DNA of 64,000 bases from Bostrychus sinensis (lineage: Eukaryota; Chordata; Actinopteri; Gobiiformes; Eleotridae). Location of the stretch: contig CM036252.1 in assembly GCA_020698575.1 (NCBI GenBank), positions 27,853,206 through 27,917,205 on the forward strand, in the 5' to 3' direction. Below the pieces are notes generated by a model, which searched no databases, was not told the DNA's origin, and saw only the letters and a list, made by a program, of their open reading frames with translations. Made by a program: the position numbers and the translations under genes. The number at the start of each line of letters is the position of its first letter. The first letter of the stretch is position 1. This document shows positions 45,620-56,959 of this stretch, piece by piece.

Positions 45620-45925
45620 CTCACATAACATAACATATTTAAACAAACACATATGCGATTATATAGCCTATTATTATAAAAATGTGATAACTTGTGTACA
45701 GTGTCTGTTTCTACTTTGAAAATCCGGATGTTGCACTTGTTCAGTATCTGGTTTGTTGCGATCTGTTTTGTGTAGATTTACATGAACTAGAAGCGCTCTC
45801 GCAGGAAAATAGAACTGTGGTGTATCTCCAACACTGGCAGTGGAAGTGGTCTCATTCACTAGAAAGGACAGGTATTTGAAGCACAGTGCATGGCGCCCAT
45901 GCTTGCAGTGGAAATTGGGGTTAAG
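45620..45925 (+). repeat. Dispersed repeat, copy 1 (pair with 62113)
   Basis: CATAACATATTTAAACA, CTTTGAAAATCCGGATGTTG, AAAATAGAACTGTGGTGTAT and TTTGAAGCACAGTGCA are shared in order with 62113-62420. The alignment covers about 300 bp in the same orientation. It does not match a family I can name. Confidence 0.7.
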
Positions 45926-45934
45926 TAGGGGTGA

Positions 45935-46075
45935 ATGGATTGATCCCAATATTGATGCTATCAATAACAATATAAGAATCAGTATTAGATCGATACTAGC
46001 TGAGACTGATTATGCGCCAACAAAAAAACAACAACAATCTGATAACAGACCAGTATTTACTTGGTATCTGTTTTT
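45935..46075. repeat. Fragment of an ATTGATNC-rich dispersed element
   Basis: GGGGTGAATGGATTGATCCC and ATTAGATCGATACTAGCTGA are characteristic of short fish hAT-type ends; the opposite end is not visible. Confidence 0.35.
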
Positions 46076-46079
46076 TTAT

Positions 46080-46955
46080 TTTTATTTTTTTATGCAGTAT
46101 TACCCCTTGGTGGAACTCCAGAGACAGCTGATAAATTTTGGTGGTTATACGCATTTTCTGAGAGAAGAAACTTTTCTCAAAATTTTGATATTGTGAGAGA
46201 AATCAGAGCAGTATAAAAAGCTGAAATGTGAATTATAAAACAATCTTACTTGCTCTGCCTATAGCAACCCATCAAAAATATATATTACACTATCCCTTAC
46301 ATCTGTAAAAGGTCTGAAAAAGTTGTATAGATGAAAAGTTGAAGTTCTTTTTGAAAGTTTGAATGGTTAAAAAATGATGAAAATGATACAAAGCAGAAAA
46401 AAGCTAAAATATGCCTTGGTTTACTATAGAATGGACCAACAATGGCTCAACAAATTATTATTTAATTGTTTATTTTGGAAAAGATTTAGTTGCTAAGAGT
46501 TAAAAGAGAAATTCAAAGTTGGACTGTTGAAACTGGTTTAGTAGAAAAAAAGAAAAGTGTGTAACTATACCATATAGATTTCAATATCAGAAGTTATTTT
46601 ATTAATTGCCCGCCTTTGGGTCTCTTCTATATATTTCTAAAAGTTACTACAAGCTGGAATATTCTTCACACAATATGAATTCAAGTGCACTGGCCATGAT
46701 AAAATATGCATTATAATAACCACATTATCAGGGCATATTTCATCATAAAACATGGAAATATTATTTTTAACCTTGCACTTAATACAATCTGCAATCATAA
46801 TCACATCCGCTTGATTAGACCCTCATCAAAAACACAATTACCGTTTCAAGTGAAAATGCTTTTGCCATTTTTCTTTTTGGCTTTTTTCTCACTCACATAA
46901 AGCAGTGTTATGGTGCTTCCAGGCAGGACTTTACGCTAGGCCTTTTGAAGAGTGT
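46080..46955. other. AT-rich intergenic sequence, no gene seen
   Basis: No bounded repeat or splice-framed exon was recognised. Confidence 0.5.
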
Positions 46956-46959
46956 TTCC

Positions 46960-47160
46960 AAAGCTTTTATAGCTGTATTGACCTCATAACGGAGCTAAAT
47001 GTTGAAGAAACAATCGGTCCCAAATGCACTCACTAAAAGCCGGCCCATCTCTGCACCGAGCCCCGAGGATATCCATTCATCTCACTTCACAAGAGAGTGC
47101 ACTGCTGACATATACCTCTATGTAAAGACAACAGCAGGGCAGCAGTGCACTTCAATCCAC
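46960..47160. other. Non-repetitive island
   Basis: CTCATAACGGAGCTAAATG, CAATCGGTCCCAAATGC and GCACCGAGCCCCGAGGATAT stand out from AT-rich flanks, with no repeat ends or frame. Candidate conserved non-coding element. Confidence 0.28.
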
Positions 47161-47349
47161 TATAATTTTTTTTAGATAATACAGGTACATTACATTACAT
47201 TACAGGTATGGGCAAGGTCAGTTTCTGTTATCAAAAGGGGAACAGTCTCTTAGCCTAGGTTAACCACTGGCTGTGTTACTTAAAGGAAGATGGTAGATTG
47301 TCCCTGCTGTTCTTGCAAAATCAGAATTCAGAATGTGGTTTTTATGCCA

Positions 47350-47720
47350 CATGGAAATACAGTATTACTAGACCACTGGGATAAGTTAAAGTGGAACTCT
47401 GCTTGTTTCTTTGCTCTTTTTGCCTTATTTTCCTCTATAAAGCTCCCCCTACAGTTTGGAGTAAAGCACTACCATAAATACTCACAAGCCCAGTTGACTC
47501 CTGTGTGACCTCTCGCTCGTCTTTACTTTATTTTTTCCCTTTGCGTATCTGTACAAAGTTTTTCTTTTTTGTTTCCGTTTGACCGCTCTGGAGCAACAAA
47601 GATCGAGAAATAAAGCCACTGCTAAGTTGTTGTTTTGCTAACCTGTGACGCTTTCTTGTGAGACTCGAGACTTCTGTGACTCCGGGTCGACGGCACTCAC
47701 TGTTTGTCACTTTCAGCCCA
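47350..47720. repeat. Dispersed repeat related to 58430-58620
   Basis: TAAAGCTCCCCCTACAGTTT, GGAGTAAAGCACTACCAT and CTTTCTTGTGAGACTCGAG resemble the 58.43-58.6 kb text (GGAGCTCCCCCTACATTTTG, TCACAAGACCC) in the same order. Ends cannot be placed. Confidence 0.5.
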
Positions 47721-47809
47721 TAGACACCAGGGGGAGATGCCACATGCTTCATTTACCCCACAACTACTCATTTAACCATCACACGCACTCCAAAACGGTT
47801 TACCATATT

Positions 47810-48062
47810 TTCCGGACTATAAGTCGCACTTTTTTTTTAATAGTCTGGCTAGGGGTGCGACATATACTCAGGTGCGACTTATATATTAAAATATTTCACG
47901 TGTTTGTTAGAGGGCACTCTAGGCTTGTGTACCACTGACAATTTAAAATGTAAACATTACCGCTAACAACTTAGGCTATAAAGACAACTGAGAAACCGGA
48001 ATAATTGGAAATGGAACTGATGCTGAGTCTGACGACAGCCACGCAGAGGAGGAAGCGGCGCT
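47810..48062. mobile_element. DNA-element fragment, TTCCGGACTATAAGTCGCAC end
   Basis: TTTTCCGGACTATAAGTCGC followed closely by GGTGCGACTTATATAT is the terminal region of a DNA element widespread in fish. The opposite terminus is missing or too decayed. Confidence 0.6.
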
Positions 48063-48760
48063 TTATTTATAAAGGGACAATACATATTAATGAACATTTG
48101 ACATGTAAATATGTGAGATTATAGCCTAATTTCCATCTCTAGTCCCTCAGCAGGTTAATGTCAATACTTAAGGACAAGGGACACACAACAAACAACAAGT
48201 ATACAAACATACAGAGCACATACAAACAAATACACTGTATGACAATACTATAACTCTATCCATCACAGGTAAACCAACATGTTCAGCACCATGTATGTAA
48301 TTCATTAATAAGATATGAAATTAAATGCTAATATTGCATGTTTTATTTTCCAATGCCTAAAATGCTGTTGTAGATTATCCTTTACCCCAAATTAAATTTG
48401 TACACTATATAAATATAATAAAACAATTGATTAATAAGATCTGTATTTCCTTATCTACATTTCCCACCTTCCAAAAATATCAACAATAGTAATCTATAAA
48501 TTATGATTACAGTTTTGTCCTTTCAGTAACCATTTTTTCAATGCTTTAGTAAATGATGTTAGTGTTGCCAATTCTCTGATATCAGCAGGTACTGTATTCC
48601 AAGTTTGAGATGCTCGATAAGAAAATGATAACTGCCCAAACACACTTTTTCTAAAGGGCACCAGAGAGTCGCCTCTAGAACCAGATCTTGTCTACCTCCG
48701 GAGTTGGCGGAGTTGTTCAGAAGCAACACCGAGGATGAAGAATTTAAAGGATTTAGCGAT
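48063..48760. repeat. Unassigned dispersed repeat-like tract
   Basis: Contains GGGACAATACATATTAATGA, AGTCCCTCAGCAGGTTAATG and TACTGTATTCCAAGTTTGAG. The wording looks like repeat sequence common in fish, but there is no second copy in the window and boundaries are arbitrary. Confidence 0.35.
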
Positions 48761-49189
48761 TAGGAGACACAAATTTCCACTAATAGTACAAACGAAACAT
48801 CACACCTCACACATTCAAAATGAATTAGATATGAATAAAAGTCTTTTAATTTTCAAACTTTTCATGGATATTGAACGATCACAGCCAACATTATCTCAAT
48901 AAATGCACCCTCAACTACACAAATTTTTCTTAACAGGGCATAAGGGTGTTATGCCGTCATAGTGCAGTTAAGTTATTAAAAAGTTTGTTCTCCCAGGAAA
49001 AATATTCTGTTACACTGGATCAATGGCAAAATCCCTTCTGTCAGTGGATGGCGCAAAAATAATATTTGAGTTGATTCCTTGAATTAATATCTTACTAACT
49101 TCATCCATGTGAATATAGACCAGTTGTACAAAGTGTGGTGTCCCTTCTAGGACTATATTGGACCTGACCTGTCTTTGGTGTTATTAAAA

Positions 49190-49390
49190 AGACTGTCATG
49201 AACTTGAACTTTATTCATGAACTCTGTGGCTTCTCAACATTGTGAACTGTCCAATCATCTCCTTTTTATTTTGGTGCCTATGTCTGAGCTGTTCTTTTTT
49301 TTCTGTTTTGAATGTTTGGTGTCTGCTTGCTTTGTAAAATTAAAAATTCAATAAAAACAATGAGTAAAAAAAAAAACAAACAAAAAAAAC
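49190..49390 (+). mobile_element. Retroposon 3' end with AATAAA and A-rich tail
   Basis: TTGTAAAATTAAAAATTCAATAAAAACAATG (in parts TTGTAAAATTAAAAATTC and AATAAAAACAATG) followed by an A-rich tail at 49367-49390. A polyadenylation hexamer about 15 bases before an encoded poly-A tract is the mark of retroposition. No coding part is visible, so the parent (LINE or processed transcript) is not identified. Confidence 0.6.
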
Positions 49391-49765
49391 TGCATGGGCC
49401 TATTTCACTGCAATAACTCATAAAGCCAAATCCAGCTACAAGGGCTCACAAAATAATAACTCGCACAGGGCTGAATCAGGAAGGGCAAACCTTGGGCCAA
49501 ATGAATATTGCAAATCTATGCTCTAGAAGGCAAAAGACTTTCTTCAGTAACTCTGAAAAGGGAGATAAAAATAAAAATAAAAAAAGGAATTTCTGTAGTG
49601 GGTGTTGCTGTTTCTTTGGGGCCTCAGGTGGGATAAGCCCTGGACCAGTAAGTCGCAGTGGCAACACATAGAGACACAAACATCCAGTCTCCATTAATAG
49701 TCCAAAAGAGTTTATTTGATCTTCTACTAATCCTGACATTAAGGATTTTCTTATTGATCGGCCAG
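49391..49765. other. Intergenic sequence, nothing recognised
   Basis: ORFs of 87 and 99 codons on the minus strand (49476-49739, 49624-49923) overlap the hairpin and have no motif. Confidence 0.45.
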
Positions 49766-49922
49766 TGTTGTTGTATTGTACCTTGACATGTTACGCTGCT
49801 GTCCAACCACTCCAGGTAAGATGACAGCTCCAAAATCTGTTTATATCTGTGAACGAGACACTTCTGAGGAAGACCACAGAAAGTGAGTGGCCTGAAACAT
49901 GTCAAGGTACAATACAATAACA
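49766..49922. repeat. Inverted repeat with 27-bp arms
   Basis: Arms 49766-49792 and 49896-49922 are reverse complements at 26 of 27 positions (core GTATTGTACCTTGACATGTT). The 103-bp interior is unique. The structure abuts a Tc1-type element that starts nine bases further on. Confidence 0.8.
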
Positions 49923-49930
49923 CTTTTCTG

Positions 49931-50340
49931 CACTATATTGCCAAAAGTATTTGCTCAACCAACCAAATAACTGAATTCAGGTGTTTCAATCACTTTCATG
50001 GCCACAGGTGTATAAAAGCAAGCACCTGGGCATACAGCTTTGTGGAAAAGTTTGGGGATGGCCACTTCCTGTTCCAATATGACTGAGCACCACTGCACAA
50101 AGCCAGACTGGCCTGCACAGAGACCTGATCTCAACCTCAGAGAACAACTTTGGGATGAATTAGAGTGAAAACTGTGACCCAGGCCTTCTCGTCCAACATC
50201 AGTGTCTGACCTCACAAATGCACTTCTGGAAGAATGGTCAAAAATTCCCATAAACACTCCTAAACAAATAAATACAAAAGTTGGAACAACATCATATTAA
50301 ACCCTATGGATTAAGAATTAAGTTCATTGGCAATATAGTG
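49931..50340 (+). mobile_element. Internally deleted Tc1-type transposon, 410 bp
   Basis: Ends CACTATATTGCCAAAAGTAT and GGCAATATAGTG are the known termini of a fish Tc1-type element. The left part is the 5' region (AGGTGTTTCAATCACTTTCA, GCCACAGGTGTATAAAAG). From about 50045 it jumps to the 3' end of the transposase gene on the same strand. There 50100-50262 reads, with one internal stop, PDLNLREQLWDELE and then LTNALLEEWSKIPINT, the C-terminal segment of Tc1-type transposases. The DNA-binding and most of the DDE catalytic region are deleted, so the copy is inactive. Right flank is TA; left flank is TG, one change from the expected TA. Confidence 0.88.
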
Positions 50341-50424
50341 TACCAGTAAGAACAACCGTAATGTTATTCACTCTCCCATTCATTCGCTAATGGAAATCTA
50401 GAGCCACCAATTCACCTACACATG

Positions 50425-51216
50425 CACTGTTACAAGTAATTTACTAGTTTAACTTAAAAATGCAAGTACAATTTCTGCCTTAAAAATGTAATTTATTTAA
50501 ACTTAGTGAAAACTGTTCATTCAAATAATCAAGTTAAGTTGTGGATGAGAGAATCAGAGACCATGAGTGAAATCAACCTGACAAAAATAGGGGATGCAAT
50601 CTTTTTAGGTAATAGAATGAGGGAGCTTTGACCCTGACCCTCTGAGTCATGGTTAGACCATGACCAATGTCGACTGGGCTACGTTATATATATGGCATTT
50701 TTAGTACAGCGGAACTTTTTTTATTTCTAAATTTATCTTTTGGGACACAATTCTTGTTATTTTTAAGGATATAACTGTAATTTATAACTAAATAACATTT
50801 TACCTAAAGAAGCATATTATACTTATTTAAGTATTATAGTTCAAGTTCAGTGTTCACTAAAGTGACTCAGAAGTTTTCAACCACTGCCCAGTCCAGTTTG
50901 GGAGTGAGCAGTTTATCTTATTAGCAATGTTTCTTTAACACATTAGGTCATGTGTGGCACTGTTCACCTGTGTCATGGTGCTGTGTTTATTTTTACCTGA
51001 AACTTTAACACTAAAGAGAGAGAACATTTATTACTAAATACATAAGGACAATATTTTTGTCAGGTTGATTTAACTCATGGTCTCTGATTCTCTCATCCAC
51101 AACTTAACTTTATTATGTGAATGAACACTTTTCACTAAGTTTAAATAAATTACATTTTTAAGGCAGAAACAGTACTTACATTTTGAAATTAAACTACCAA
51201 ATTACTCGTAACAGTG
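50425..51216. mobile_element. Long-terminal-inverted-repeat element, 792 bp
   Basis: Two 165-bp arms (50425-50589 and 51052-51216) are imperfect reverse complements throughout. Matching stretches include TAATTTATTTAAACTTAGTG, TGGATGAGAGAATCAGAGAC, and ATCAACCTGACAAAAATA. Both start CACTGTTAC. The 462-bp middle has no open frame of note. I could not define a target duplication, so the superfamily is open. Confidence 0.8.
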
Positions 51217-51699
51217 AGTTTAAACATGATTTAAAATTTAAAAACTCATAATTGTTAGGGGAAGTAAATTATAGAATGGAGTTACTACAACTTATTGGCT
51301 TCTTACAGTGTGCATGTCTTTGGACAGTGGAAAGAAGCTAGGCCTGGAGAGATTTTTGCTGACCACCTAACCATTGTAAAAATCCCCAAATATATTTATT
51401 AAAAGGGTTGTATTCCTTTGACTTGCAGAATTATTCAAATCCTAATACTTTTCTCTTACATATTCAAGTGAGTTCATATCGCTTGACATTGAAGCATAGT
51501 TCTTATAATCAGCCATTCACCGAGTCCTTGTCTCAGCACATACTTTCAATTGCCACTGCCTCTACGCACATCTATCGAAATTGTATGCAGAACACTTTCA
51601 TTATTAACTCTCTTTACATTGCATAGGTACATGTATGGGAATTACTTGTTTAATCAGTGGAGAATGTAAAGCGCTGTATAGCATTCCCCTCCTTGGGCA

Positions 51700-51910
51700 A
51701 TGGGATTAATCAGGCGCTGTAACGGCGATCGGTGGTCTTAAATGACTGAGGAATTGATCACAGCGGCACGTGTTGGAGCGAGAAGAGAGATGGAATGCTA
51801 ACGAGAAGGAATGGTCATTAACGGACACTGCGCGGGGCCATCTCTCACGCTGATTAAAAAGGCTTGTGTATGACGCATTTGGAATTATATGGGAGTGTCA
51901 GTGGAGGGGT
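51700..51910. other. Non-repetitive GC-richer island
   Basis: GCGCTGTAACGGCGATCGGT, AGCGGCACGTGTTGGAGCGA, ACTGCGCGGGGCCATCTCTC and CACGCTGATTAAAAAGGC: clustered CpGs, no repeat ends, no frame. Candidate conserved enhancer-like sequence. Confidence 0.35.
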
Positions 51911-52359
51911 TTGGGGGCCGCTGTCTATTTAGAAAAATCCTAATGTAAAAAAAAAAAAAAAAAAAATGCAATCTTAATATTGAATTGGATAAGTGGCACT
52001 GCATGACGGCCAATAACAAAATGCATTTGTGTCGAGAAGCTTGTTAAGGAAATGAGCGCAGAAATCAATTTACTATGAGTGCACTCTCAGATTTGTTTGT
52101 CCAATCACATCACAAAAGGAACTAAGCTTTTTTTTCCATAAAACCCATCCATTTCTATTATGTCTTGATTGAGAGTACAATAATGTAGTGTTTTGTTAAA
52201 CTAAAAGTGATAGACCATAGAAGTGTGGAGAATGTAGTAGCTTGGTAGTACTATGAGGATACAGTGAGCAGGAGATGTTAGAAGATACGTGCATGGTGTG
52301 TGAAGGATTGTGTGACATTTTTGTTTGTCGCTATGAGGTCGCTATCTATCTCTTAGTGC

Positions 52360-52480
52360 CATGTTGCTAATAACCATGCTAAATGGGCCTTTTTATACTC
52401 TGGACAGTCCCTACCATTTCCAGCAGGGGGCGACAGACACCTAAGCATTCTGTGCAAAGATAAAGTAAAAGTTCCCCAAC
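52360..52480 (-). repeat. Fragment of the 58-kb repeat family, reverse
   Basis: GCCATGTTGCTAATAACCAT, then TGGACAGTCCC and CCAGCAGGGGGCGACAGACA are the reverse complement of the central part of 57935-58395. Confidence 0.65.
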
Positions 52481-52489
52481 AGAACACAT

Positions 52490-53930
52490 TTTTCATACAT
52501 ATATATTATTTAAAACCTGAAAAAAGGATAGTGATAGTAGTTGATAGAACATGGACACAACAAACAAAAACACTTGGAAAATTACACTACAAATTTGGCA
52601 ACTCGAGGTCTGAGGATCTAAAGGCCATAAGTGACGTTTTGGGTAAAATTGATATATAAGTTATGAATGAAAGCTTATGATATGGCAGGGTTTCCAACCT
52701 ATTTACATCTATGGGGTAAATTATTATAAATACCATTTCAGATCAAGCAAGACTTTGTGGTTTTATTTATTTTTTATTTTAGATATTTTTATTAATCAAT
52801 TATAATATTTAGCCAATTTAAAACTTTTCATTTACTTTTTGCATTTATTATTATTATTTTTTTTTATTATTATTATTTTTTAATTATTATAATTTTGGTG
52901 TAAAAATATTGACATCAACACCACATTATATACATTTTTAGTATCTACAATTTAGATACTTAAATATATGTATAGCATCAGCAGTAGAAGCTCTATGTAT
53001 TTATGGGGGAAAAAAATATAGATCTGTTTTAGACTATGGGGACAAACTTGCACTGCTGTAATCTTCTGAATTACTGGGAAACACTGAATCTTTACTGCCA
53101 AAATATCGACATAATGAGTTTAAGTCATGTTAAAACATTTTTGCTTTTTACTTGCTTTTCCATAGTACAAAGTGTGTTTTTGTATAACTCTACATGATAT
53201 GCACAATATAACATTCTCCTATTAACTCCTGTGGTCTTCCATAACAAGTCTATTTTCAGTAACAACGGGTACATTAGGTACAGTGTTACTTTCCACCTTC
53301 CCCACCTGCAGAGCTCTGTTTGCGGTCTTTTGTTGCATGTCAGTCCTACATTTCTGTAACATTTGAGTTTTTGTACAAACGCTGATGCTATTCACACCTG
53401 AGACGCTCTTCAGAGAGACTTGAGTGAACTATCTTTGTTGTCTGAGTCTGACAACCTGCTCTTAATAATGTTTGAAAGGGTACAGTGGATGTCGAGACAC
53501 TGCTGTTGCCAACACACACCTGTATACGCACAAAACCGCTTTGATCCCTGTGCCCTTTCCAGCTAATGTCAGCTCTATGATGATGGCTTTTTGCAACCAA
53601 TGTAGGCTTGTTAAACCTGCAGAATCTCCTGTCCGCACAGTAAAAATACCTACAGACACAGTACATACCTAGAAATTAAGCCAACAAAACAACAACACCC
53701 TGTGGTACTGCGTGGACTCTCTCTGGCCCCTGGATGAGCTTAGAAAAAAAAAAGTCTCACTCACTGCTAGCAATATATCAAGTTCCTATGTCGGTACTAA
53801 GGCTGGACACAAAGAAGAAGTACAGAATATTCTATTACAGCAGACAGTATTTTCGGTGTTTTTTATTATAAACACATTTTGTAATTTTATACAGTACTGT
53901 AGTGTGTAGGAGTGCCAGTTGATAGGAGCT
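52490..53930. other. AT-rich intergenic sequence, no gene seen
   Basis: Contains an ATT/TTA-rich low-complexity stretch (52840-52885). ORFs at 53388-53672 overlap on both strands without motifs. Confidence 0.45.
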
Positions 53931-53934
53931 AATA

Positions 53935-54250
53935 AGTCCATCCATCTTCTTCCACTTATCTGGGACTGGGTCATGGAGGCAGCAGTCTAAGCAAAGCTGT
54001 CCAGACTTCCCTCACCCCAGACACGTCCTCTAGCTCCTCCAGCGGAATCCCAAGGTGTTCCCAGGCCAGCTGAGAGACATAGTCCCTTCAGCGTGTCCTA
54101 GGTCTTCCCCTGGGGCCTCTTTCCAGTGGGACATGCCTGGAACAAATGCCTGAGTCACCTCAGCTGGCTTCTCACCCTGCCGAGGAAACTCATTTCGGCT
54201 ACTTGTATCCGGGATCTTGTCCATTTGGTCATGTGCCAAAGCTCATGACA
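53935..54250 (-). mobile_element. LINE 3' end, 5'-truncated
   Basis: Antisense text CCATCCATCTTCTTCCACTT, TGGGACTGGGTCATGGAGGC, GCGTGTCCTAGGTCTTCCCC, AAACTCATTTCGGCTACTTG and ATCTTGTCCATTTGGTCATG is the 3' part of a common fish non-LTR element. Its minus-strand frame encodes the tail after the reverse transcriptase (AEM/NE-FPR...-like and RLAWERLG-like words), now frame-shifted. The element's 3' end is at the left (GATGGATGG short repeats), 5' truncation at about 54250. The exact family is not assigned. Confidence 0.75.
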
Positions 54251-54254
54251 ATAG

Positions 54255-55075
54255 TCAAGTCATAGTCAAGCAAATCTATTTAGAATAAACCAAAGATTGA
54301 GGCTGATATACCTGTGTGAGGAATTCGTCTTAAAACTAAAAAGAAATAGTATAGTCACAGCTAATGTTTTGGTGTGCTCATCCTCCCAAAAGTGAAAAAA
54401 TTGTGCTTATAGCAAAAATAGTGACGGAGGACAACAGGGAACGAATAAAAAGGTAAGTAATGACGATTTCATGATACATCGGAGTCATGGAAATTCCAAC
54501 CTCCAACTTGGAAAAACGGCCTTAAACACCGTCTCGGGTAAGGATTTTTGCTTGGAAACTCATGCTGAAATGTTGGGCTTTGAGTTCCTGAGTTGACGTG
54601 ACAATCCTGGGGACTCCCTTTAAGACAGGAGTGTGGTTACTAATGAGGAAATCCTTATTTTAAACAAGAGATCTCACACTTGTCTGCAAAAATTTACCTA
54701 TCTTTATATAATGAATGAAGTTATCAGTGCCACAGCTCTGCCAAAACGTCTTTGACAATTCATTTTACACTGAATGACTAAACTAGAAATAGAAACATCC
54801 CTTGATATAACTCCAACCCACATCAAGCAGTTCTGATGTTTTTATTTGTGTACTATAAAACAACATGGAAATGCTACTATTAAGTTGTTATTGTGGTGTT
54901 CCACGTGTGTTTTCTGAGTTGATCTTGTGAATGGACGTTTTTTTTGTGTGTTTTCGGCTTTTTAAGTTGGGACTTCTGAGATTCCTTTGTGTCATGAACG
55001 TGGCAAAAAGAGATGGCATGAGTTATGTGTGTGCGCTAATGTAAGCATCTGGGCCTCCCAGCGCTAGCTGATGAA
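54255..55075. other. Intergenic sequence, nothing recognised
   Basis: No repeat ends or coding exon. Confidence 0.45.
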
Positions 55076-55083
55076 GCTACTCC

Positions 55084-55394
55084 TTGGGTGATTTTTAGAC
55101 CCAAAAACTGGGACACTTTTTTTTACATATCAAGGTGCATTTGAACACACCAAGCTTCTGAAATCCATACCATTTTCTGTCATGTAATTAAAGTACACAA
55201 CAATAGGGCTTAAGAAAAACAAAGACATTGTAAATATTTTTAGCGACAAAGTCTTTGGACAAATGTGTTTCCTATGCTATTCTATAAGTTAAAATGGGTA
55301 CAACTGATACATGATTTGTCGGAAACTGGGGACATGGGACTAAGAGCCCAAAACTGGTACTGTCCCAGTTAAATAGGGACATCTGGTCCCCCTA
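55084..55394. mobile_element. hAT-type element, 311 bp, perfect target duplication
   Basis: Reverse-oriented relative of 37661-38054: left TTGGGTGATTTTTAGACCCA, right GGGACATCTGGTCCCCCTA. GCTACTCC flanks it exactly on both sides (55076-55083 and 55395-55402). Short and non-coding. Confidence 0.85.
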
Positions 55395-55879
55395 GCTACT
55401 CCGTCACAAGCCGATAGAAAGTAGGTCTAAATAGACTGGAGGAAATACACGCAGCGCTAATGCTCTATCCTTCTCTGGCTCAGCCACAATAAAGTTGTCT
55501 CTGCTTCTGGAAAAGGATGAGACTCTTATTTTTTAGGGGTAACGATCCAGCTTGTGTGTTGAGGCCAACATTGGCCTGACCTCTACAGTCCCTACTGCTG
55601 TTGGAGGCCTAGGCTACAGGAGGTACAAGATTGCTCCAACAATCATTTGGGCCTTCAAATGAACAGGTACATTAAATATGTTTTTAAGCGGTTAGTACCC
55701 AGACATTTACTGTTGCTATTTGAAAGTATTTAACTATCAAACTTTTCAACGGTGGAGTGCCGTGTTTTACTGCCTTAACAGGGCCAAATAAGTGCACACT
55801 CTGCTCACCACTGTAGCTCTGTTACATTATTATGTAGCAGAGACAGTGTGGATTTACGTTTTTCATTGTTGTGAGCTCT

Positions 55880-56110
55880 GAGGCTGGCCCGCGTTAATGA
55901 GATTGATGGATCCGATAATACCGCACGCGCACAAAGGGAAAATCAATGGTGCGTTGTTAGCATTTATATGGCTTTGGCACTAGCTGGGAGGCAACACGAA
56001 AAAAAAAAATTAAAGCCGGAGCAGGTGATAGTCGTGACTTTGCAACATTGCGCACTTAACGGAGGCCATTAAGGATTGGTTAGGGATGTAATGGAGAATC
56101 ATAAATGTTT
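55880..56110. other. Non-repetitive GC-richer island
   Basis: GCCCGCGTTAATGAGATTGA, GATCCGATAATACCGCACGC, CACAAAGGGAAAATCAATGG and GCGTTGTTAGCATTTATATG. No repeat ends or frame. Homeodomain-type TTAATGA and SOX-type ACAAAGG words are present but too short to weigh alone. Candidate conserved non-coding element. Confidence 0.35.
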
Positions 56111-56324
56111 ACAGCCAATCAGGTGAGATTTAAGCACTGTTCAGTTGGATATGATGTGATTATTTTAGTAAGAAATAGTTTATCTCAGTCATATTTGTAA
56201 TAATTGTATTTGTAGCCTAATGAGTATAAATTAATGTAAGCATAGATCACTGCACATGTATCAGCCTTGGAAGTATTTGGCTACTTTGGGGTGATGTGAG
56301 GTCATGAAACAAATATTTTGGGGG

Positions 56325-56950
56325 ATGCACAGTGGCACAGTGGTTAGCATTCCTGCCATTCAGCAAGGAGGTTGTGGGATCAATGGGCCATCAGACTATG
56401 ATCTATACTCCTCTAACCGTCCAACAAATTCGTGCCCATAGACCCACTTTACTATACTAAACAAAAAATCCCCCTAGTGAATGAATGCGAGAGTGAATGG
56501 TTGACTAACTGGCCAGCCATTTTCCAGGGTGTACCCCACCTAAGGCCTATAGTTGCTGGGATAGGTTCCAGCCACTTTAAAGAAGCTCTCATTGTACTAT
56601 TGGCCTCTCAAAACTCTGTGATTGGATTGGTCCTACCTAAACTTGTATTCCCAGAAAATTTGCTTCTCAAACTCCAAACAGATCATTTTATTCCACTTAT
56701 TCACAGTAGAGTCGAAGGTGGCTGAAGCCTATTCCAGCTACTATGTGCCTTAGGCGGGGGAACAACCCAGGCAGTTGTCAGTTAGTTGCTAGGCTAACAC
56801 AGAGATAGACATTCATTCACTATGGGCGATTTTGATTCACCGGTTCGCCTAACACATGCATCATCTTTGGATGTTGGGAGATTATGAATTGAACCCACAA
56901 CCTTCTTACAGAGGAGGTCGGAGCACTGACCACTCCATCCCAAATCCTTG
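56325..56950. repeat. Cluster of tRNA-like repeat fragments
   Basis: A plus-strand head (GCACAGTGGCACAGTGGTTA, 56328-56400), body and tail pieces with CCAGGGTGTACCCCACCT and TGCTGGGATAGGTTCCAGCC (56515-56780), and a reversed head (ATTGAACCCACAACCTTCTT, about 56850-56945). Several insertions or one rearranged element are possible. Confidence 0.55.
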
Positions 56951-56959
56951 TTTTATGAA

